A stretch of 9,146 nt of DNA from a bacterium (GTDB lineage: Bacteria > Sumerlaeota > Sumerlaeia > MVZB01). Where the stretch lies: contig JAMCWS010000067.1 of NCBI GenBank assembly GCA_023480605.1, positions 1 to 9,146 of the forward strand. Direction: 5' to 3'. The notes below the pieces were generated by a model. It saw only the letters and a list, made by a program, of their open reading frames with translations. It was not told the DNA's origin and searched no databases. The position numbers were made by a program, and so were the translations under genes. Shown here one piece after another: positions 5,282-9,146 of the stretch (position 1 is its first letter; every line of letters starts with the position of its first letter).

Positions 5282-5345
5282 GCGCCCCCCGCTCCCCGAC
5301 CGGCCACCGCCGATAATCCATTGAGAAATCACGGAGATACCCACC

Positions 5346-5711
5346 ATGCCACGCGTGAAGAATAGCGTCGCCACCCGTGCACGGCGCAAAAAAGTGCTCG
5401 AACTGGCCAAGGGCGCCCGGGGCGGGCGTTCCAAACTCTTTAAAAACGCCAAGGAAACCGTGCGCCGCGGCCTGCGCTACGCCTACCGCGATCGCCGGGC
5501 GCGCAAACGCGAGTTCCGCCAGCTCTGGATCGCCCGCATCAGCGCCGCGGTCCGCGCCAACGGCCTCAGTTATAGCGAGTTCATGCACGGCATGAAACTG
5601 GCCGGCATCGACATCGACCGCAAAGTCCTGGCCGACATCGCCGTGAGCGACGGCGCCGCCTTCACGGCCATCGTCAACCAGGCGCGCGTCGGCCTGCCCC
5701 AGGCCCAATAA
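5346..5711 (+). CDS. rplT: 50S ribosomal protein L20 (bL20)
   Basis: bL20 binds 23S rRNA early in assembly of the large subunit and, in several bacteria, represses its own operon by binding the leader mRNA. The 121-residue sequence has the basic N-terminal tail MPRVKNSVATRARRKKVLEL, the KGARGGRSKLFKNAKETV segment, YAYRDRRARKREFRQLWIARI (about 40-60, the rRNA-binding helix) and the globular end with NGLSYSEFMHGMKLAGIDIDRKVLADIA. Length and motifs are fully typical. GGAG lies upstream of the ATG. Only two bases separate its stop from pheS, so those two genes are surely co-transcribed. As the likely feedback regulator, its partner site would be in the leader at 4108-4498. Confidence 0.97.
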   Translation: MPRVKNSVATRARRKKVLELAKGARGGRSKLFKNAKETVRRGLRYAYRDRRARKREFRQLWIARISAAVRANGLSYSEFMHGMKLAGIDIDRKVLADIAVSDGAAFTAIVNQARVGLPQAQ

Positions 5712-5713
5712 CC

Positions 5714-6736
5714 ATGGCCGAAGAAACCGACCTACAATCGTTGGTGACCCGGATGCGGGAGATCGCCGGGAGCGCCCGCGTGCGCGTCGCCCAGGCCGGC
5801 GACGCGCAAGCCGTCGAGGATCTCCGGATCGCCCTGCTGGGCAAGAAAAGCGAACTCAGCGGCCTGCTGCGCCTCATGGGCGGCCTGCCCGCCGAGCAGC
5901 GCCCCGAGGCGGGCAAAGCCGCCAACGAGGCCAAGCAGGAGATCAGCGACGCACTCGAAGCCCGGCGATCAGCTTTTGCCGCCGACGAGCGTCGCCGGCG
6001 CCTGGCGCAGGAAACCCTCGACGTCACCCTGCCCGGCCGGCCGGTGCCGATGGGGCGGCGCCATCCGCTGACGCAGACCTGCGACGAAATCATCGCCATC
6101 TTCACCGAACTGGGCTTCGAAGTGGCCTCGGGCCCCGATCTCGAGGATGAGTTCCACAACTTCGAGGCGCTCAACATCCCCGCCAATCACCCTGCCCGCG
6201 ATATGCAGGATACTTTCTACCTCGCGGAAGGCGGCGTCCTGCGCACCCACACCTCGCCGGTGCAGATCCGCTCAATGCAGTCGCGCCGGCCGCCGCTGGC
6301 CGTCATCGCCCCGGGCCGCGTTTACCGCTGCGACGCCGACCTGACCCACTCGCCCATGTTCACCCAGATCGAAGGACTGATGGTCGACGAGGACGTGCGC
6401 ATGAGCGATCTTAAGGGGATTCTCGAACGCCTGATCCACCGCTACTTCGGTGAAGACCGTCCCTACCGGCTCCGCCCCTCCTTCTTCCCCTTCACCGAGC
6501 CCAGCGCCGAGGTCGACATCCTCTGGCACAAGGACTCGGGCGAAGACGTCTGGCTCGAAGTGCTGGGCGCCGGGATGGTGCATCCGGCGGTACTCGAGAA
6601 CGTGGGCTACGATTCGCAGCGCCTGAGCGGATTCGCCTTCGGGCTCGGGGTGGAGCGCTTTGCCATGCTCAAATACGGGATTCCGAACATCCGGCTTTTC
6701 TACGAAAACGATTTGCGATTTTTACGCCAGTTTTAA
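5714..6736 (+). CDS. pheS: Phenylalanyl-tRNA synthetase alpha subunit
   Basis: PheS is the catalytic subunit of the (alpha-beta)2 enzyme that charges tRNA-Phe with phenylalanine. The 340 residues comprise an N-terminal coiled-coil tRNA-binding region (about 1-105, including LLGKKSELSGLLRLMG) and a class II catalytic core. Recognisable core segments are HPLTQTCDEI (117-126), the GPDLEDEFHNFEALNIPANHPARDMQDTFYL block (140-170), RTHTSPVQIRSM (177-188), motif 2 around PGRVYRCDADLTHSPMFTQIEGL (200-222), FPFTEPSAEVDI (258-269) and motif 3 GFAFGLGVERFAMLKYGIPNIR (306-327). Everything needed for activity appears present. The ribosome binding site inside the end of rplT is weak, consistent with coupling to rplT two bases upstream. 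Confidence 0.98.
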   Translation: MAEETDLQSLVTRMREIAGSARVRVAQAGDAQAVEDLRIALLGKKSELSGLLRLMGGLPAEQRPEAGKAANEAKQEISDALEARRSAFAADERRRRLAQETLDVTLPGRPVPMGRRHPLTQTCDEIIAIFTELGFEVASGPDLEDEFHNFEALNIPANHPARDMQDTFYLAEGGVLRTHTSPVQIRSMQSRRPPLAVIAPGRVYRCDADLTHSPMFTQIEGLMVDEDVRMSDLKGILERLIHRYFGEDRPYRLRPSFFPFTEPSAEVDILWHKDSGEDVWLEVLGAGMVHPAVLENVGYDSQRLSGFAFGLGVERFAMLKYGIPNIRLFYENDLRFLRQF

Positions 6737-6783
6737 GGTCGGGCCGCCGCCGGCAAACCATACGACCCGCAGGCAAATAGGCC

Positions 6784-6869
6784 GAAAAGGACCCAAAGGA
6801 CCCACATCTCTCCACGCCCCATTGGTTCCGTAAGTCCTGTCCGTCCCATAGGTCTCATGGCGCTCATTC
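6784..6869. repeat. Inverted pair of 9-base-period repeats between pheS and pheT
   Basis: From 6816 the sequence reads as consecutive 9-mers: GCCCCATTG, GTTCCGTAA, GTCCTGTCC, GTCCCATAG, GTCTCATGG, CGCTCATTC, close to a consensus GTCCCATNG. From 6784 the complementary form appears with the same period: GAAAAGGAC, CCAAAGGAC. The two runs face each other and can pair partly, for example AGGAC (6788-6792 or 6797-6801) with GTCCT (6834-6838). The stretch has no coding potential. Similar 9- or 10-periodic GTCCCAT strings occur, as I recall, as dispersed intergenic repeats in some environmental phyla. Confidence 0.65.
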
Positions 6870-6896
6870 GCGATTAGGACAACCAGGTAACCTCCG

Positions 6897-9146
6897 ATGC
6901 GTCTTTCCGTTCGTTGGCTCAACCAGTTTCTCCACACCGATCTGCCGGTGGAAACCCTCGTCGAGAACCTGACCATGGCCGGTCTGGAGGTGGAGGAGGA
7001 ACTGGACCTGGGGATGAAATCAGGCCGGATCGTCGTGGCCAAGGTGCTCGAGGTCGTTCCACATCCCAACGCCGACAAGCTCCACCTGTGCCGCGTCGAC
7101 GCCGGCGGGAGCGAGCCGCTCGGGATCGTCTGCGGCGCGCCCAACGTCACGGCCGGGATGGTGGCGCCCTGCGCCCTGGAAGGCGCGCGCCTGCCCGACG
7201 GCACGCTCATCAAACGCTCGAAGATCCGCGGCCAGGCCAGCCAGGGGATGCTCTGCTCGGCGCACGAACTTGATTTCGGCGCCGACCACAGCGGCATCCT
7301 CGCCCTGCCCGATACTTACAAAGTAGGCGAGCCGTTCGATTACCTGATCGAAATCAAGGTCACGCCCAACCGCCCCGATTGCCTCAGCATCCTGGGCGTG
7401 GCGCGCGACCTGGGGGCGATGATCGGCAAGAAGGTCTTTCCCCCCACGCCCCGCTTCAAGGAGATGCTCGACCACATCGACGCGTATGTGCGCCTATCGA
7501 TCGCCGCGCGCAACGAATGCTCGCGTTACACCTGCCGTCTCATCCGCGGCGTTAAGATCGCCGCAAGCCCCCTCTGGCTCCAACGCGCCCTGGAGGCCTG
7601 CGGCATGCGGCCGATCAACAACGTGGTCGACGTGACCAATTATGTCCTGCTCGAGCTGGGCCACCCGCTTCACGCCTTCGATTTCGACACGCTGACCGAG
7701 GGCGCCATCAAGGTTCGCATGGCGCAAGCGGGCGAGGAACTGACCATCATCGATGGCGCCGTCCTGTCGTTGACCGAACAAGACCTGGTCATCGCCGACT
7801 CGCGCCGGGCCGTCGCCCTGGCGGGCGTCATGGGCGGCCAGGCCACCGAAGTCAGCGCCGAAACGACCAACATCCTGCTGGAATCGGCCTACTTCGATCC
7901 GTCAACGATCCGCAAGACCGCCCGCCGTTACGGGCTTCAGACCGACGCCTCCTATCGCTTCGAGCGCGGCACCGATCGGCTGCGGCTGACGGTCTCCCTC
8001 AACCGCGCGGTGCAACTCATCCAGGAACTGGCCGGCGGCGAAGTGGCCAAAGGCATGCTCGACGTCCAGACGGCCGTCGTCGAGGCGGCGCCGATCGTTC
8101 TCGACATCGCCCGGGTCAACCGCCTGTTGGGCGTGACGCTGACCAGCACCGAAATCGCCGATTACCTTGTCAACCTGGGCTTTGAAATCCGCCGCTCCGA
8201 AAAGCAGGCGCTGGTGGTGGCCGTGCCCAGCCACCGCGTCGACGTGACGCGCGACGTCGACCTGATCGAGGAAGTCGCCCGGCTTCTCAACTACAACAAG
8301 ATTCCCTCGACGATGCCGCGCATCATCCCGACAGGCCAGCCCCGCTCGGTGCTGGATAAACTGGCCGGCCTTACCCGCCGCATCCTGGCCGACACGGGCT
8401 TCTACGAAGCGGTCGGTTACAGTTTCATCTCCGAGGTCCAGGCCGCCGTCGTGGGCTTTGATCCGGCCCGCCAGCCGCATGTGGCCAATCCCCTGACGAC
8501 GGCCCAGGTCCTCATGCGCCCGAGCCTGCTGCCAGGCCTGCTCGAAGCGGTCGGCCGCAACCAGAAACAGGACGAACCCGACATCCGCCTGTTCGAAACC
8601 GGAAAAGTCTGGCTGCCGGGGGCCGTCGCGGGCGATCCGGCGGGCGAGCGCGGCGAACTGGCGCTGGCCATGGCCGGCTCGACGCCGCCCCACTGGTCGG
8701 CGCCCGAGCGCCCGGTGGACTATTACGACATCAAGGGCGTGGTCGAAGCGCTCGTGACCCGCTGGGGCGGGCAGCCAGCGTTCGTGCCGCTTGCCGGTTC
8801 GACCGAGCCGTCCCCCGGTTCGACCGAGCCGCCCGACGCGGCCGGGCCGCCCGCCTATCCGGAAGTTTTTCACCCCGGCCGCTCGGCGCACGTGCTGTGG
8901 GAGGGCGAGACCATCGGTGAAGTCGGCGAACTCCACCCCGATCTGCTGGCCGCCTGCGATCTGAAAGGCAGGATTTGCGCCGCGCGGCTCGACTTGGAAC
9001 GGGTGGCGGAGTTGACGTCGGCACAAGCCCCCCGTTTCCGCCCGATTCCGCGCCTGCCCGGCAGCCGGCGCGACCTGGCGCTGGTGGTCGATCGCCAGAC
9101 GCCGGCCGCGGCGCTCGTCGACGAGATCCGCAAGACCGGCGGCCGC
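6897..9146 (+). CDS. pheT: Phenylalanyl-tRNA synthetase beta subunit (3' end missing)
   Basis: PheT binds tRNA-Phe and edits misacylated Tyr-tRNA; it works with PheS. The ATG at 6897 gives the normal MRLSVRWLNQFL start, though its ribosome binding site (AGGTAA, 6885-6890) is weak. Domains in order are: B1 (1-40); an OB-fold tRNA-binding domain (about 44-150, GRIVVAKVLEVVPHPNADKLHLCRVD); B3/B4 editing domains (about 205-390, with PINNVVDVTNYVLLELGHPLHAFD and ALAGVMGG); B5 (about 398-470); the catalytic-like core (about 480-700, with RPSLLPGLLEAV and VFHPGRSA); and the start of the FDX-ACB anticodon-binding domain (from about 716, RLPGSRRDLALVVD). The window ends after 750 of an expected 790-810 codons; this is a boundary cut, not a truncation. 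A short GSTEPSP-GSTEPPD insertion lies at 634-647. Confidence 0.97.
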   Translation, partial: MRLSVRWLNQFLHTDLPVETLVENLTMAGLEVEEELDLGMKSGRIVVAKVLEVVPHPNADKLHLCRVDAGGSEPLGIVCGAPNVTAGMVAPCALEGARLPDGTLIKRSKIRGQASQGMLCSAHELDFGADHSGILALPDTYKVGEPFDYLIEIKVTPNRPDCLSILGVARDLGAMIGKKVFPPTPRFKEMLDHIDAYVRLSIAARNECSRYTCRLIRGVKIAASPLWLQRALEACGMRPINNVVDVTNYVLLELGHPLHAFDFDTLTEGAIKVRMAQAGEELTIIDGAVLSLTEQDLVIADSRRAVALAGVMGGQATEVSAETTNILLESAYFDPSTIRKTARRYGLQTDASYRFERGTDRLRLTVSLNRAVQLIQELAGGEVAKGMLDVQTAVVEAAPIVLDIARVNRLLGVTLTSTEIADYLVNLGFEIRRSEKQALVVAVPSHRVDVTRDVDLIEEVARLLNYNKIPSTMPRIIPTGQPRSVLDKLAGLTRRILADTGFYEAVGYSFISEVQAAVVGFDPARQPHVANPLTTAQVLMRPSLLPGLLEAVGRNQKQDEPDIRLFETGKVWLPGAVAGDPAGERGELALAMAGSTPPHWSAPERPVDYYDIKGVVEALVTRWGGQPAFVPLAGSTEPSPGSTEPPDAAGPPAYPEVFHPGRSAHVLWEGETIGEVGELHPDLLAACDLKGRICAARLDLERVAELTSAQAPRFRPIPRLPGSRRDLALVVDRQTPAAALVDEIRKTGGR
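8794..8831 (+). repeat. 21-bp-period in-frame duplication inside pheT
   Basis: CCGGTTCGACCGAGCCG occurs at 8794-8810 and again at 8815-8831. The 21-base period equals seven codons, so the protein gains two similar heptads (GSTEPSP, GSTEPPD) without a frameshift. They sit in a Pro-rich loop just before the conserved VFHPGRSA segment, where such insertions would be tolerated. Confidence 0.85.

Noticed and set aside
6816..6869. CRISPR-like array
   Set aside because: The units are contiguous degenerate 9-mers with no spacers and no cas genes nearby.
7902..9026. Long open frame of 374 codons on the minus strand
   Set aside because: It is antisense to pheT and arises from high third-position GC; its His/Arg/Gln-rich composition is typical of shadows.

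Overview
The window comes from a GC-rich bacterial chromosome of a lineage I cannot name. It holds two divergent operons separated by an intergenic region of about 750 bases. Gene density, four-base overlaps, Shine-Dalgarno sites and sigma70-like promoters are all ordinary for bacteria. The FHA-type sigma54 regulator fragments and the short periodic intergenic repeats recall GC-rich uncultivated phyla (Planctomycetota or Sumerlaeota-like), but that is an impression, not an assignment.

Left half, minus strand (about 3800 down to 1): an iron operon. The order is a DtxR-family metal-dependent repressor, feoA, feoB, a small membrane-anchored Cys-rich protein of the FeoB-associated type, and an FHA-domain protein running off the left edge. 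feoA/feoB overlap by GTGA, three bases separate feoB from the Cys-rich gene, and that gene overlaps the FHA gene by ATGA, so translation is probably coupled. The likely logic is ferrous iron uptake through FeoB, helped by FeoA and the small protein, and switched off by the DtxR-type repressor when Fe2+ is plentiful. The far left edge is odd: the plus strand encodes the end of a sigma54-activator AAA+ domain, pointing toward the FHA gene. FHA and sigma54 AAA+ domains often sit in one polypeptide, so this may be an inversion or an assembly chimera.

Middle (3746-4498): this holds the promoter of the iron operon, a 221-bp element with 13-bp perfect inverted ends and flanking GAATCG direct repeats (MITE-like), a near-consensus sigma70 promoter on the plus strand, and a leader of about 390 nt. 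The leader contains several strong hairpins and ends in a terminator-like hairpin plus T-tract whose 3' arm could instead pair with a site next to the infC ribosome binding site.

Right half, plus strand (4499-9146): the translation operon infC (with an apparent AUA start), rpmI, rplT, pheS and pheT, the last cut by the window end after 750 codons. It makes IF3, ribosomal proteins bL35 and bL20, and both subunits of phenylalanyl-tRNA synthetase. The leader suggests autogenous control like that known for infC-rpmI-rplT operons. A 160-base gap between pheS and pheT contains an inverted pair of 9-base-period repeats. I saw no tRNA, rRNA, CRISPR array or defence genes.
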